Below, piece after piece: positions 32,320 to 47,099 of a stretch of DNA of 64,000 nt. The first letter of the stretch is position 1, and every line of letters starts with the position of its first letter. The DNA is taken from assembly GCA_917880885.1 (NCBI GenBank), contig OU862915.1, forward strand, positions 36,960,676 to 37,024,675. The letters run 5' to 3'. This DNA comes from Limnephilus marmoratus. Taxonomy: Eukaryota; Arthropoda; Insecta; Trichoptera; Limnephilidae. The translations under genes and the position numbers were made by a program. Under the pieces are notes generated by a model that saw only the letters and a list, made by a program, of their open reading frames with translations, was not told the origin of the DNA and did not search any database.

Positions 32320-32896
32320 GAAATAATCAGTATTTCTAATAAGTCTAAATAATTTAAGGTCATCAGCGAAAAGGAGAGAACGAGAAAAGCGGATGACTCC
32401 AGCATTGGCATTATTCAAATAGAAAATAGAAGAGGCACTAGGATTGACCCATGGGTAACCCCAGAAAAAACCAGAAATTCAACACACATAAAAAAACATT
32501 ATATAGGTTCCAGATACCAAAATGAACGTAAATTGTGACGATAATTATCATTACTTACCCAATTAAATGACGACGTAACAGACTCCAAAAGTCCTAAGAG
32601 AATTATACAATGATAGAACGAATATTTCTGCATTTCTGATTATTTGTCGTTTGCCTGTATCGTGAGACAAAACATTGAATTTCCATTTAGATTTTTAGAT
32701 GTAGCCAAGAATTTAAGACATTTTAGATGGATTAACCTATTGCGGATACAAATAAATATCTCATTTCACTTTTTAATTCCTACAATATACACTAAAAGCT
32801 ATGCTTTCGATCACAACAAGATAAAGCTTCACAATTGGTGGACATACATTGTTTTTTTCTAGCATAAAACAATCAAACCAGAGACAAACCTGTAAT

Positions 32897-33640
32897 AGTT
32901 TTTTTTATGCGAATATCTCACAAAGGTCCCCGCCTGGAGCCGGTATTATATGACTCCGGCCGGTAATATATGGATACCATGGCATTCCCAATTAGGATAT
33001 TTTATGAGGTTGAAGGTAAGTTGGGTGGGGAAAGAGATGGGGAAGGACAAGGTGGGGAAGTACCAGGCTATTCAGATTTAGTCACGAAACATGGCTAAAG
33101 CAATTTCAGGCAACGTTTCAATTCTGAATGGCAGTCTTACAACGAAGCGGTACACGGAGAATCTTCCACTCCGCAACGTGCCGCAAATATACATTATATT
33201 ATTGTAAACGAGCTGATCCGGCCACGCGTTGTTGTGACTAACGGAACACAACGCCGTCTACTAGATGGTTACCCAACCTTTAAAACCACCGCCATCTGTT
33301 AATTTGCATCCACACCGCCCGCTTGCCAACCCACTCGTCCACCACATACAGACATTCTCTTTTGTATATTATATATTTCAACCAATTTTCACAAAACCTT
33401 GACAAATTATATACTTAAACCTCCCTCGTGAATCACTCTATCTATTGATGAAAAACGCATGAAAATCGCGAGTTTATCGCGAACAGACAGACAGACGCGG
33501 CGTAGGACTTTAATATATAATATGTAAACATGACGAAATTGTGAAAACGCAAATCAATCAAATAAAATTTATCTGGGCACGCCGGGGTTTGCACCCAATA
33601 CCTCCGGATCGCTAGTTGAGAGCCTTGCTCCTCGACCACG
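32897..33640 (-). mobile_element. tRNA-derived SINE copy 2, split by an insertion
   Basis: The minus-strand head near 33568-33640 has TGGTCGAGGAGC (box A-like) and a decayed box B. The body runs 32897-33200 and ends at a T8 run on the plus strand. The flanks on both sides match those of copy 1, so both descend from a single insertion. Confidence 0.7.
33200..33535 (+). mobile_element. Insertion in SINE copy 2, RTE-like retrotransposon tail
   Basis: It ends with GAATCACTCTATCTATTGAT, a GACAGACAGACAG run and ACTTTAATATATAATATG, a tail type common at the 3' ends of RTE-like non-LTR elements in insects. Imperfect GTAAAC direct repeats flank it. There is no coding sequence. Confidence 0.5.
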
Positions 33641-36600
33641 GAGGCCGTCGAATGTGTATTTTTGGTGTGGGAGTTAAAATACATTGTTAAACGATTCTGC
33701 CAATGTGTTATTAGTAAGTAAAATTAGATTTAAGATTGTCTACGAAAGTAGTTCATTCTAAACCACCTTGATCGGGACAAGACTGTTTTTTGTGCATTGC
33801 CAATTGTACTACCAACCCCCCCTATCTATACTGTCTTTTTATCTACCACTTATTTCCTGATAAGTACAATCATTGTTTCACTTAGTATTACGTGAGGGGA
33901 ATCTATCTTTGTATTTTTTTAAAATGCCAAGCTTCAAACCGAACTAAATGGCTAACTGATAGCATTTTGGGTAAGATAGTTGATTTTTTTGTAATCTTGA
34001 ATAGTATTTTGATAAAACTTTTATTAAAACTCTGATACTCCGGAAGATGCTTTCTGTTGAAACCATTAAATGAAACTATCAAATAAAACAATTCGTAGTC
34101 ACTTTATAAAGTACGTTTAACTATGCCTTTGAGGCGTGACTAGTTTATTAAAATCATTATTACGGTCCCAAAATTTTTGAAAATTTGGTTAGATACCTGA
34201 TGAAAATAATTAATCTCAATTCATTAAAAACAAAATTAAATTTCGATTTCATTCCATTGAACGATGCGATTTATTACGATTATACTATCATTATCATATA
34301 CATATGTCCGTTGATGAAAAATTGATTTTGTCTGTTGAATTTCGTAATTAAATATTGTTACATTCAAAACAATTTGTTTACTTTTGGTAGACACATATGA
34401 ACGTAGTTTTACGTTATTTTGGTGTTGTTGTTGTATGGATTTGAATTTGAATAAACGAAAATCTATGAATTTATCAGGTGCCTACCTAAAAGTTTATCAT
34501 TATTATTTGAAAACTAACTCTACAAATTATCCAATTATTATTATTATCATTAATCTCTTCATTCTTTTTTTTCTTCAACTCATTACATGTTGAAATGTAT
34601 ACTAATCCCACCACTGAATGTTACAATTGCTGGAAAATTACAGAGCTGACCAATATTCTTCTTTCTCTTCACCTAAATGTTTCAACTGCTCTGGCGCTGT
34701 TAACAAATTGAAGTTATGTCTTACCTCAAGTTTTCAAAAAAATTTCACAAGGTTCGGAACCATAGGGCTAAAGTTATGAACGACCATAATTATTGTAACC
34801 AAGCGCTCGTAAAACGATGAATTTCTGCAAAAATTCTACTTTCAGAAGAAATTTTGATTGATACGTGTCCAGGCCACGATTCTTAAAAAGAATCGAAAAT
34901 TTTGGACGTTTCGGAGCCATAAAGCAAAAATTATGTCTTACCCCAAGTGTTCAAACGTCCGACCCCAAGTGCTTAAACGAGCGAACCCAAGTGTTAGAAC
35001 GATGATTTAAAAAAAAAATCTTTGTTGATATTTTGATTGATTCGTGTACAGAACATGATTCATAGAAGGAATCAAAATTTTCACAAGGTTCGAAACCATA
35101 GGGCCAAAGTTATAAACGACCAAAATTATTGTAACAAAGCGCCCGTATATCGATGAATTTTGCAAAAATTCTACTTTTAGCCTAAATTTTGATTGATACG
35201 TGTCCAGGCCACGATTCATACTAAGAATCGAAAATTTCAGACGGTTCGGAGCCATAAAGCAAAAGTTATGTCTTACCTCAAGTTTTCAAAAAAATTTCAC
35301 AAGGTTCGGAACCATAGGGCTAAAGTTATGAACGACCATAATTATTGTTACAAAGCGCCCGTAAAACGAATGATTTTTGCAAAAATTCTACTTTTAGCCG
35401 ATATTTTGATTGTTACGTGTCCAGGCCATGATTCTTAGTAAGATTTCAAAATTTCAGACTGCTCGGAGCCTTAAGGCTATCCGACCCCAAGTGCTTAAAC
35501 GACCGAACCCAAGTGTTAAAACGATGATAAAAAAAAAAAATTGTAGATTTTTTGATTGATTCGTGTACAGAACATGATTCATAGTAAGAATCAAAAATTT
35601 CACAAGGTTCGGAACCATAGGGCCAAAGATATTAACGACCATAATATTTGTTGCAAAGCGCCCGGAAAACGATGAATTTTTGCAAAAATTCTTAAAGCCG
35701 AAATTTCTATTGATACGTGTCCAGGCCACGATTCTTACTAAGAATCCATAATTTCAGACTGTTCGGAGCCATAAAGCCAAAGTTAGGTCTTACCCCAAGT
35801 GTTCAAACATCCGACCCCAAGTAATTAAACGAGCCAACCCAAGTGTTAAAACGATGAATTAAAGAAAAAACCTTTATTGAAATTTTCATTGATTCGTGTA
35901 CAGAACATGATTCTTAATAGAATCAAAAATTTCACAAGCTTCGGAACCATAGGGCCAAAGTTATGAACGACGATAATTATTGTTACAAAGCGCCCGTAAA
36001 ACGATGAATTTTGGCAAAAATTCTATTTTTGCCGATTTTTTGATTGTTACGTGTCTAGGCCACGATTCTTAGTAAGATTCCAAAATTTCAGACTGTTCAG
36101 AGCCAAAAGGCTAACCGACCCCAAGTGCGTAAACGACCGAACCAAAGTGTTAAAACGATGATTAAGAAAAAAAAAATCTTCGTAGATTTTTTGATTGATT
36201 CATGTAAAGACTATGATTTTTAGTAAGAATCCAAAATTTCACACTGTTCGGAACCATAGGACCAAAGTTATGAACGACCAAAATTATTGTAACCAAGCGC
36301 TCGTAAAACGATGAATTTCTGCAAAAATTCTACTTTCAGAAGAAATTTTGATTGATACGTGTCCAGGCCACGATTCTTAAAAAGAATCCAAAATTTCAGA
36401 CGGTTCGGAGCCATAAAGCAAAAATTATGTCTTACCCCAAGTGTTCAAACGTCCGACCCCAAGTGCTTAAACGAGCGAACCCAAGTGTTAGAACGATGAT
36501 TTAAAAAAAAAATCTTTGTTGATATTTTGATTGATTCGTGTACAGAACATGATTCATAGTAAGAATCAAAATTTTCACAAGGTTCGAAACCATAGGGCCA

Positions 36601-37849
36601 AAGTTATAAACGACCAAAATTATTGTAACAAAGCGCCCGTATATCGATGAATTTTTGCAAAAATTCTACTTTTAGCCTAAATTTTGATTGATACGTGTCC
36701 AGGCCACGATTCATACTAAGAATCGAAAATTTCAGACGGTTCGGAGCCATAAGGCAAAAGTTATGTCTTACCTCAAGTTTTCAAAAAAATTTCACAAGGT
36801 TCGGAACCATAGGGCTAAAGTTATGAACGACCAAAATTATTGTAACAAAGCGCCCGTATATCGATGAATATTTGCAAAAATTCTACTTTTAGCCGAAATT
36901 TGATTGATACGTTTCCAGGCCACGATTCTTACTAAGAATCCAAAACTTCAGACGGTTCGGAACCATAAAGCAAAAGTTATGTCTTACGTCTTACCCCAAG
37001 TATTCAAAGGTCCGACCCCAAGTGCTTAAACGAGCGAACCCAAGTGTTAGAACGATGATTTAAAAAAAAAAAAACTTTGTTGATATTTTGATTGATTCGT
37101 CTACAGAACATGATTCTTAATAGAATCAAAAATTTTACAAGGTTCGGAACCGGAGGGTTAAAGTTATGAACGACCATAATTATTGTTACAAAGCGCCCGT
37201 AAAACGAATGATTTTTGCAAAAATTCTACTTTTAGCCGATATTTTGATTGTTACGTGTCCAGGCCACGATTCTTAGTAAGATTCCAAAATTTCAGTCTGT
37301 TCGGAGCCATAAGGCTAACCGATCCCAAGTGTTTAAACGACCGAACCCAAGTGATAAAACGATGATTAAAAAAAAAAAAATTCTTCGTAGATTTTTTGAT
37401 TGATTCATGTAAAGATCATGATTGTTGGTAAGAATCCAAAATTTCACACTGTTCGGAACCATGTGGCCAAAGTTAAGAACGACCACAATTATTGTAACCA
37501 AGCGCTCGTAAAACGATGAATTTCTGCAAAAATTCTACTTTCAGAAGAAATTTTGATTGATACGTATCCAGGCCACGATTCTTAAAAAGAATCCAAAATG
37601 TCAGACGGTTCAGAACCATAAAGCAAAAGTTATGTCTTACCCCAAGTGTTCAAATGTCCGAACCCAAGTGCTTCAACGAGCGAACCCAAGTGTTAGAACG
37701 ATGATTTAAAAAAAAATCTTTAACGATATTTTCATTGATTCGTGTACAGAACATGATTCTTAATAGAATCAAAAATTTCACAAGGGCTAAAGTTATGAAC
37801 GACCATAATTATTGTTACAAAGCGCCCGTAATACGAAAGATTGTTGCAA

Positions 37850-40800
37850 AAATTCTAAAAATTCTTCGTAGATTTTTTGATTGATTCATGTAAAGACTAC
37901 GATTTTATGTAAGAATCCAAAATTTCACACTGTTCGGAAACATAGGGCCAAAGTTATGAACGACCAAAATAATTGTAACAAAGCGCCCGTAAAACGATGA
38001 ATTTTTGCAAAAATTGTACTTTTAGAAGAAATTTTTTTTGATACGTGTCCAGGCCATGATTCTTACTAAGAAACGAAAGATTCAGACTGTTCGGAGCCAT
38101 AAGGCTAACCGACCCCAAGTGCTTAATCGACCGAACCCAAGTGATAAAACGATGATTACAAAAAAAAAATTCTTGGTAGATTTTTTGATTGATTCATGTA
38201 AAGACTATGATTTTTAGTAAGAATCCAAAATTTCACACTGTTCGGAAACATAGGGCCAAAGTTATGAACGACCATAATAATTGTAACAAAGCGCCCGTAA
38301 AACGATGAATTTTTGCAAAAATTGTACTTTTAGAAGAAATTTTGATTGATACGTGTCCAGGCCACGATTCTTACTAAGAATCGAAAGATTCAGACTGTTC
38401 GGAGCCATAAGGCTAACCGACCCCAAGTGCTTAATCGACCGAACCCAAGTGTTAAAACGATGATTACAAAAAAAAAATTCTTCGTAGATTTTTTGATTGG
38501 TTCATGTAATGACTATGATTTTTAGTAAGAATCCAAAATTTCACACTGTTCGGAACCATAGGGCCAAAGTTATGAACGATTAAAATTATTGTAACAAAGC
38601 GCCCGTAAAACGATGAATTTTTGCAAAAATTGTACTTTTAGAAGAAATTTTGATTGATGCGTGTCCAGGCCACGATTCTTACTAAGAATCCAAAGATTCA
38701 GACTGTTCGGAGCCATAAGGCTAACCGACCCCAAGTGCTTAAACGACCGAACCCAAGTGTTAAAACGATGATTACAAAAAAAAATTCTTCGTAGATTTTT
38801 TGATTGATTCATGTAAAGACTATGATTTTTAGTAAGAATAAAAAATTTCACACTGTTCGGAAACATAGGGCCAAAGTTATGAACGACCAAACCAATTGTA
38901 ACAAAGCGCCCGTAAAACGATGAATTTTTGCAAAAATTGTACTTTTAGCCGATATTTTATTGTTACGTGTCCAGGCCACGATTCTTAGTAAGATTCCAAA
39001 ATTTCAGACTGTTCGAAGCCATAAGGCTAACCGACCCCAAGTGCTTAAACGACCGAACCCAAGTGTTAAAACGATGATTAAAAAAAAAAAAAAAAATTCT
39101 TCGTAGATTTTTTGATTGATTCATGTAAAGATCATGATTGTTAATAAGAATCCAAAATTTTACACTGTTCGGAACCATAGGGCCAAAGTTAAGAACGACC
39201 ACAATTATTGTAACCAAACGCTCGTAAAACGATGAATTTCTGCAAAAATTCTACTTTCAGAAGAAATTTTGATTGATACGTTTCCAGGCCATGATTCTAA
39301 CTAAGAATCCAATACTTCAGACGGTTCGGAGCCATAAAGCAAAAGTTATGTCTTACCCCAAGTGTTCAAAGATCCGACCCCAAGTGCTTAAACGAGCGAA
39401 CCCAAGTGTTAGAACGATGATTTAAAAAAAAAAAAACCTTGTTGATATTTTGATTGTTTCGTCTACAGAACATGATTCTTAATAGAATCAAAAATTTTAC
39501 AAGGTTCGGAACCGGAAGGCTAAAGTTATGAACGACCATAATTATTGTTACAAAGCGCCCGTAAAATGAATGAGTTTTGCAAAAATTCTACTTTTAGCCG
39601 ATATTTTTATTGTTACGTGTCCAGGCAACGATTCTTAGTAAGATTCCAAAATTTCAGACTGTTCGAAGCCATAAGGCTAACCGACCCCAAGTGCTTAAAC
39701 GACCGAACCCAAGTGTTAAAACGATGATTACAAAAAAAAAATTCTTCGTAGAATTTAATGACTGAATCATGTAAAGACTATGATTTTTAGTAAGAATCCA
39801 AAATTTCACACTGTTCGGAACCATAGGGCCAAAGTTATGAACGACCAAAAATATTGTAACAAAGCGCCCGTAAAACGAAGAATTTTGGCGAAAATCCAAC
39901 TTTTAGCCGATATTTTGATTGTTACGTGTCCAAGCCACGATTCTTAAAAAGAATCCAAATTTCAGACGGTTCGGAGCCATAAAGCAAAAATTATGTCTTA
40001 CCCCAAGTGTTCAAACGTCCGACCCCAAGTGCTTAAACGAGCGAACCCAAGTGTTAGAACGATGATTTAAAAAAAAAATCTTTGTTGATATTTTGATTGA
40101 TTCGTGTACAGAACATGATTCATAGAAAGAATCAAAATTTTCACAAGGTTCGAAACCATAGGGCCAAAGTTATAAACGACCAAAATTATTGTAACAAAGC
40201 GCCCGTATATCGATGAATTTTTGCAAAAATTCTACTTTTAGCCTAAATTTTGATTGATACGTGTCCAGGCCACGATTCATACTAAGAATCGAAAATTTCA
40301 GACGGTTCGGAGCCATAAGGCAAAAGTTATGTCTTACCTCAAGTTTTCAAAAAAATTTCACAAGGTTCGGAACCATAGGGCTAAAGTTATGAACGACCAA
40401 AATTATTGTAACAAAGCGCCCGTATATCGATGAATTTTTGCAAAAATTCTACTTTTAGCCGAAATTTGATTGATACGTTTCCAGGCCACGATTCTTACTA
40501 AGAATCCAAAACTTCAGACGGTTCGGAACCATAAAGCAAAAGTTATGTCTTACCCCAAGTGTTCAAAGGTCCGACCCCAAGTGCTTAAACGAGCGAACCC
40601 AAGTGTTAGAACGATGATTTAAAAAAAAAAAAAACTTTGTTGATATTTTGATTGTTTCGTCTACAGAACATGATTCTTAATAGAATCTAAAATTTTACAA
40701 GGTTCGGAACCGGAGGGCTAAAGTTATGAACGACCATAATTATTGTTACAAAGCGCCCGTAAAACGAATGATTTTTGCAAAAATTCTAAAAATTCTTCGT

Positions 40801-42655
40801 AGATTTTTTGATTGATTCATGTAAAGACTATGATTTTTAGTAAGAATCCAAAATTTCACACTGTTCGGAAACATAGGGCAAAAGTTATGAAAGACCAAAA
40901 TAATTGTAACAAAGCGCCCGTAAAACGATGAATTTTTGCAAAAATTGTACTTTTAGAAGAAATTTTTTTTGATACGTGTCCAGGCCATGATTCTTACTAA
41001 GAAACGAAAGATTCAGACTGTTCGGAGCCATAAGGCTAACCGACCCCAAGTGCTTAATCGACCGAACCCAAGTGATAAAAGGATGATTACAAAAAAAAAA
41101 TTCTTGGTAGATTTTTTGATTGATTCATGTAAAGACTATGATTTTTAGTAAGAATCCAAAATTTCACACTGTTCGGAAACATAGGGCCAAAGTTATGAAC
41201 GACCATAATAATTGTAACAAAGCGCCCGTAAAACGATGAATTTTTGCAAAAATTGTACTTTTAGAAGAAATTTTGATTGATACGTGTCCAGGCCACGATT
41301 CTTACTGAGAATCGAAAGATTCAGACTGTTCGGAGCCATAAGGCTAACCGACCCCAAGTGCTTAATCGACCGAACCCAAGTGTTAAAACGATGATTACAA
41401 AAAAAAAAATTCTTCGTAGATTTTTTGATTGATTCATGTAATGACTATGATTTTTAGTAAGAATCCAAAATTTCACACTGTTCGGAACCATAGGGCCAAA
41501 GTTATGAACGATTAAAATTATTGTAACAAAGCGCCCGTAAAACGATGAATTTTTGCAAAAATTGTACTTTTAGAAGAAATTTTGATTGATGCGTGTCCAG
41601 GCCACGATTCTTACTAAGAATCCAAAGATTCAGACTGTTCGGAGCCATAAGGCTAACCGACCCCAAGTGCTTAAACGACCGAACCCAAGTGTAAAAACGA
41701 TGATTACAAAAAAAAATTCTTCGTAGATTTTTTGATTGATTCATGTAAAGACTATGATTTTTAGTAAGAATCCAAAATTTCACACTGTTCGGAAACATAG
41801 GGCCAAAGTTATGAACGACCAAACCAATTGTAACAAAGCGCCCGTAAAACGATGAATTTTTGCAAAAATTGTACTTTTAGCCGATATTTTATTGTTACGT
41901 GTCCAGGCCACGATTCTTAGTAAGATTCCAAAATTTCAGACTGTTCGAAGCCATAAGGCTAACCGACCCCAAGTGCTTAAACGACCGAACCCAAGTGTTA
42001 AAACGATGATTAAAAAAAAAAAAAAATTCTTCGTAGATTTTTTGATTGATTCATGTAAAGATCATGATTGTTAATAAGAATCCAAAATTTCACACTGTTC
42101 GGAACCATAGGGCCAAAGTTAAGAACGACCACAATTATTGTAACCAAACGCTCGTAAAACGATGAATTTCTGCAAAAATTCTACTTTCAGAAGAAATTTT
42201 GATTGATACGTTTCCAGGCCATGATTCTAACTAAGAATCCAATACTTCAGACGGTTCGGAGCCATAAAACAAAAGTTATGTCTTACCCCAAGTGTTCAAA
42301 GATCCGACCCCAAGTGCTTAAACGAGCGAACCCAAGTGTTAGAACGATGATTTAAAAAAAAAAAACCTTGTTGATATTTTGATTGTTTCGTCTACAGAAC
42401 ATGATTCTTAATAGAATCTAAAATTTTACAAGGTTCGGAACCGGAAGGCTAAAGTTATGAACGACCATAATTATTGTTACAAAGCGCCCGTAAAATGAAT
42501 GATTTTTGCAAAAATTCTACTTTTAGCCGATATTTTTATTGTTACGTGTCCAGGCCACGATTCTTAGTAAGATTCCAAAATTTCAGACTGTTCGAAGCCA
42601 TAAGGCTAACCGACCCCAAGTGCTTAAACGACCAAACCCAAGTGTTAAAACGATG
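37850..42655. repeat. Higher-order repeat within the satellite, 2.93-kb offset
   Basis: 37850-39720 matches 40785-42655 closely at an offset of 2929-2940 bases, including shared rare variants such as GATTGATGCGTGTCCAGG and ACGTTTCCAGGCCATGATTC. The DNA between the copies matches 36370-37200 at an offset of about 3567, so the region is a mosaic of overlapping duplications. Confidence 0.7.
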
Positions 42656-45600
42656 ATTAAAAAAAAAAAAAAAATTCTTCGTAGATTTTTTGATTGATTC
42701 ATGTAAAGATCATGATTGTTAATAAGAATCCAAAATTTCACACTGTTCGGAACCATAGGGCCAAAGTTAAGAACGACCACAATTATTGTAACCAAACGCT
42801 CGTAAAACGATGAATTTCTGCAAAAATTCTACTTTGAGAAGAAATTTTTATTGATACGTATCCAGGCCAAGATTCTTAAAAAGAATCCAAAATTTCAGAC
42901 GGTTCCGAGCCATAAAGCCAAAGTTATGTCTTACCCCAAGTATTCAAATGTCCGACCCCAAGTGCTTAAACGAGCGAACCCAAGTGTTAGAACGATGATT
43001 TAAAAAAAAAAATCTTTAACGATATATTCATTGATACAGAACACGATTCATAGTAAGAATCAAAATTTTCACAAGGTTCGGAACCATAGTGCCAAAGTTA
43101 TGAACGACCAAAATTATTGTAACAAAGCGCCCGTATATCGATGAATTTTTGCAAAAATTCTACTTTTAGCCGAAATTTTGATTGATACGTGTCCAGGCCA
43201 CGATTCTTACTAAGAATATAAAATTTCAGACGGTTCGGAGCCATAAAGCAAAAGTTATGTCTTACCTCAAGTGTTCAAAGGTCCGACCCCAAGTGCTTAA
43301 ACGAGAAAACCCAAGTGTTAGAACGATGGTTTAAAAAAAAAAAAACTTTGTTGATATTTTGATTGTTTCGTCTACAGAACACGATTCTTAATAGAATCTA
43401 AATTTTACAAGGTTCGGAACCGGAGGGCTAAAGTTATGAACGACCATAATTATTGTTACAAAGCGCCCGTAAAACGAATGATTTTTGCAAAAATTCTAAA
43501 AATTCTTCGTAGATTTTTTGATTGATTCATGTAAAGACTATGACTTTTAGTAAGAATCCAAAATTTCACACTGTTCGGAAACATAGGGCCAAAGTTATGA
43601 ACGACAGAAATAATTGTAACAAAGCGCCCGTAAAACGATGAATTTTTGCAAAAATTGTACTTTTAGAAGAAATTTTGATTGATACGTGTCCAGGCCACGA
43701 TTCTTACTAAGAATTGAAAGATTCAGACTGTTCGGAGCCATAAGGCTAACCGACCCCAAGTGCTTAATCTACCGAACCCAAGTGTTAAAACGATGATTCC
43801 AAAAAAAAAAATTCTTCGTAGATTTTGTGATTGATTCATGTAATGACTATGATTTTTAGTAAGAATCCAGAATTTCACAAGGTTCGGAACCATAGGGCCA
43901 CAGTTATGAACGATTAAAATTATTGTAACAAAGCGCCCGTAAAACGATGAATTTTTGCAAAAATTGTACTTTTAGAAGAAATATTGATTGATGCGTGTCC
44001 AGGCCACGATTCTTACTAAGAATCCAAAGATTCAGACTGTTTGGAGCCATAAGGCTAACCGGCCCCAAGAACTTAAACGTCCGAACCCAAGTGTTAAAAC
44101 GATGATTAAAAAAAAAAAAAAAATTCTTCGTAGATTTTTTGATTGATTCATGTAAAGCATGATTGTTAATAAGAATCCAAAATTTCACACTGTTCGGAAC
44201 CATAGGGCCAAAGTTAAGAACGACCACAATTATTGTAACCAAACGCTCGTAAAACGATGAATTTCTGCAAAAATTCTACTTTCAGAAGAAATTTTTATTG
44301 ATACGTATCCAGGCCACGATTCTTAAAAAGAATCCAAAATTTCAGACGGTTCCGAGCCATAAAGCCAAAGTTATGTCTTACCCCAAGTATTCAAATGTCC
44401 GACCCCAAGTGCTTAAACGAGCGAACCCAAGTGTTAGAACGGTGATTTAAAAAAAAAATCTTTAACGATATTTTCATTGATACAGAACACGATTCATAGT
44501 AAGAATCAAAATTTTCACAAGGTTCGGAACCATAGTGCCAAAGTTATGAACGACCAAAATTATTGTAACAAAGCGCCCGTATATCGATGAATTTTTGCAA
44601 AAATTCTACTTTTAGCCGAAATTTTGATTGATACGTGTCCAGGCCACGATTCTTACTAAGAATTTAAAATTTCAGACGGTTCGGGGCCATAAGGCAAAAG
44701 TTATGTCTTACCTCAAGTGTTCAAACGGCCGACCCCAAGTGCTTAAACGAGCAAACCCAAGTGTTAAAACGTTGATTAAAAAAAAAATCTTTGTTGATAT
44801 TTTGATTGATTCGTCTACAGAACATGATTCTTAATAGAATCAAAAATTTTACACGGTTCGGAACCATAGGGCTAAAGTTATAAACGACCATAATTATTGT
44901 TACAAAGCGCCCGTAAAACGAATGATTTTTGCAAAAATTCTAAAAATTCTTCGTAGATTTTTTGATTGATTCATGTAAAGACTATGACTTTTAGTAAGAA
45001 TCCAAAATTTCACACTGTTCGGAAACATAGGGCCAAAGTTATGAACGACAGAAATAATTGTAACAAAGCGCCCGTAAAACGATGAATTTTTGCAAAAATT
45101 GTACTTTTAGAAGAAATTTTGATTGATACGTGTCCAGGTCACGATTCTTACTAAGAATCGAAAGATTCAGACTGTTCGGAGCCATAAGGCTAACCGACCC
45201 CAAGTGCTTAATCTACCGAACCCAAGTGTTAAAACGATGATTCCAAAAAAAAAAATTCTTCGTAGATTTTGTGATTGATTCATGTAATGACTATGATTTT
45301 TAGTAAGAATCCAAAATTTCACACTGTTCGGAACCATAGGGCCAAAGTTATGAACGATTAAAATTATTGTAACAAAGCGCCCGTAAAACGATGAATTTTT
45401 GCAAAAATTGTACTTTTAGAAGAAATTTTGATTGATGCGTGTCCAGGCCACGATTCTTACTAAGAATCCAAAGATTCAGACACTTCGGAGCCATAAGGCT
45501 AACCGACCCCAAGTGCTTAAACGACCGAACCCAAGTGTTAAAACGATGATTACAAAAAAAAAATTCTTCGTAGATTTTTTTGATTGATTCATGTAAAGAC

Positions 45601-47099
45601 TATGATTTTTAGTAAGAATCCAAAATTTCACACTGTTCGGAAACATAGGGCCAAAGTTATGAACGACCAAAATAATTGTAATGAAGCGCCCGTAAAACGA
45701 TGAATTTTTGCAAAAATTGTACTTTTAGAAGAAATTTTGATTGATACGTGTCCAGGCCACGATTCTTACTAAGAATCCAAAGATTCAGACTGTTCGGAGC
45801 CATAAGGCTCACCGACCCCAAGTGCTTAAACGACCGAACCCAAGTGTTAAAACGATGATTAAAAAAAAAAATAAAAAATTCTTCGTAGATTTTTTGATTG
45901 ATTCATGTAATGACTATGATTTTTAGTAAGAATCCAGAATTTCACACTGTTCGGAACCATAGGGCCAAAGTTATGAACGATTAAAATTATTGTAACAAAG
46001 CGCCCGTAAAACGATGAATTTTTGCAAAAATTGTACTTTTAGAAGAAATTTTGATTGATGCGTGTCCAGGCCACGATTCTTACTAAGAATCCAAAGATTC
46101 AGACTGTTTGGAGCCATAAGGCTAACCGACCCCAAGTGCTTAAACGACCGAACCCAAGTGTTAAAACGATGATTAAAAAAAAAAAAAAAAATTCTTCGTA
46201 GATTTTTTGATTGATTCATGTAAAGATCATGATTGTTAGTAAGAATCCAAAATTTCACACTGTTCGGAACCACAGGGCCAAAGTTATGAACGATTAAAAT
46301 TATTGTAACCAAGCGCTCGTAAAACGATGAATTTCTGCAAAAATTCTACTTTCAGAAGAAATTTTGATTGATACGTTTCCAGGCCACGATTCTTACTAAG
46401 AATCCAAAACTTCAGACTGTTCGGAGCCATAAAGCTAAAGTTATGTCTTACCCCAAGTGTTCAAATTTCCGACCCCAAGTGCTTAAACGAGCGAACCCAA
46501 GTGTTAAAACTATGATTTAAAAAAAATATATTTAACGATATTTTGATTGATTCGTCTACAGAACATGATTCTTAATAGAATCAAAAATTTCACAAGGTTC
46601 GGAACCATAGGGCTAAAGTTATGAACGATTATAATTATTGTTACAAAGCGCCCGTAAAACGAAAGATTTTGCAAAAATTCTAAAAATTCTTCGTAGGATT
46701 TTTTTATTGATTCATGTAAAGACTATGATTTTTAGTAAGAATCCTAAATTTCACACTGTTCGGAAACATAGGGCCAAAGTTATGAACGACCAAAATAATT
46801 GTAACAAAGCGCCCGTAAAACGATGAATTTTTGCAAAAATTGCACTTTTAGAAGAAATTTTGATTGATACGTGTCCAGGCCACGATTCTTACTAAGAGTC
46901 CAAAGATTCAGACTGTTCGGAGCCATAAGGCTAACCGACCCCAAGTGCTTAATCGACCGAACCCAAGATGATTACAAAAAAAAAAATTCTTCGTAGATTT
47001 TTTGGATGATTCATGTAATTACTATGATTTTTAGTAAGAATCCAAAATTTCACACTGTTCGGAACCATAGGGCCACAGTTATGAACCATTAAAATTATT

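Larger units (their letters stand above)
32320..34510. repeat. Ancient duplicated block, copy 2
   Basis: Collinear with 10130-13260. It contains the RT relic (GGATTGACCCATGGGTAACCC at 32440-32461, minus), the SINE at 32897-33640 and the same downstream non-coding sequence. No gene is visible in 33660-34510. Confidence 0.65.
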
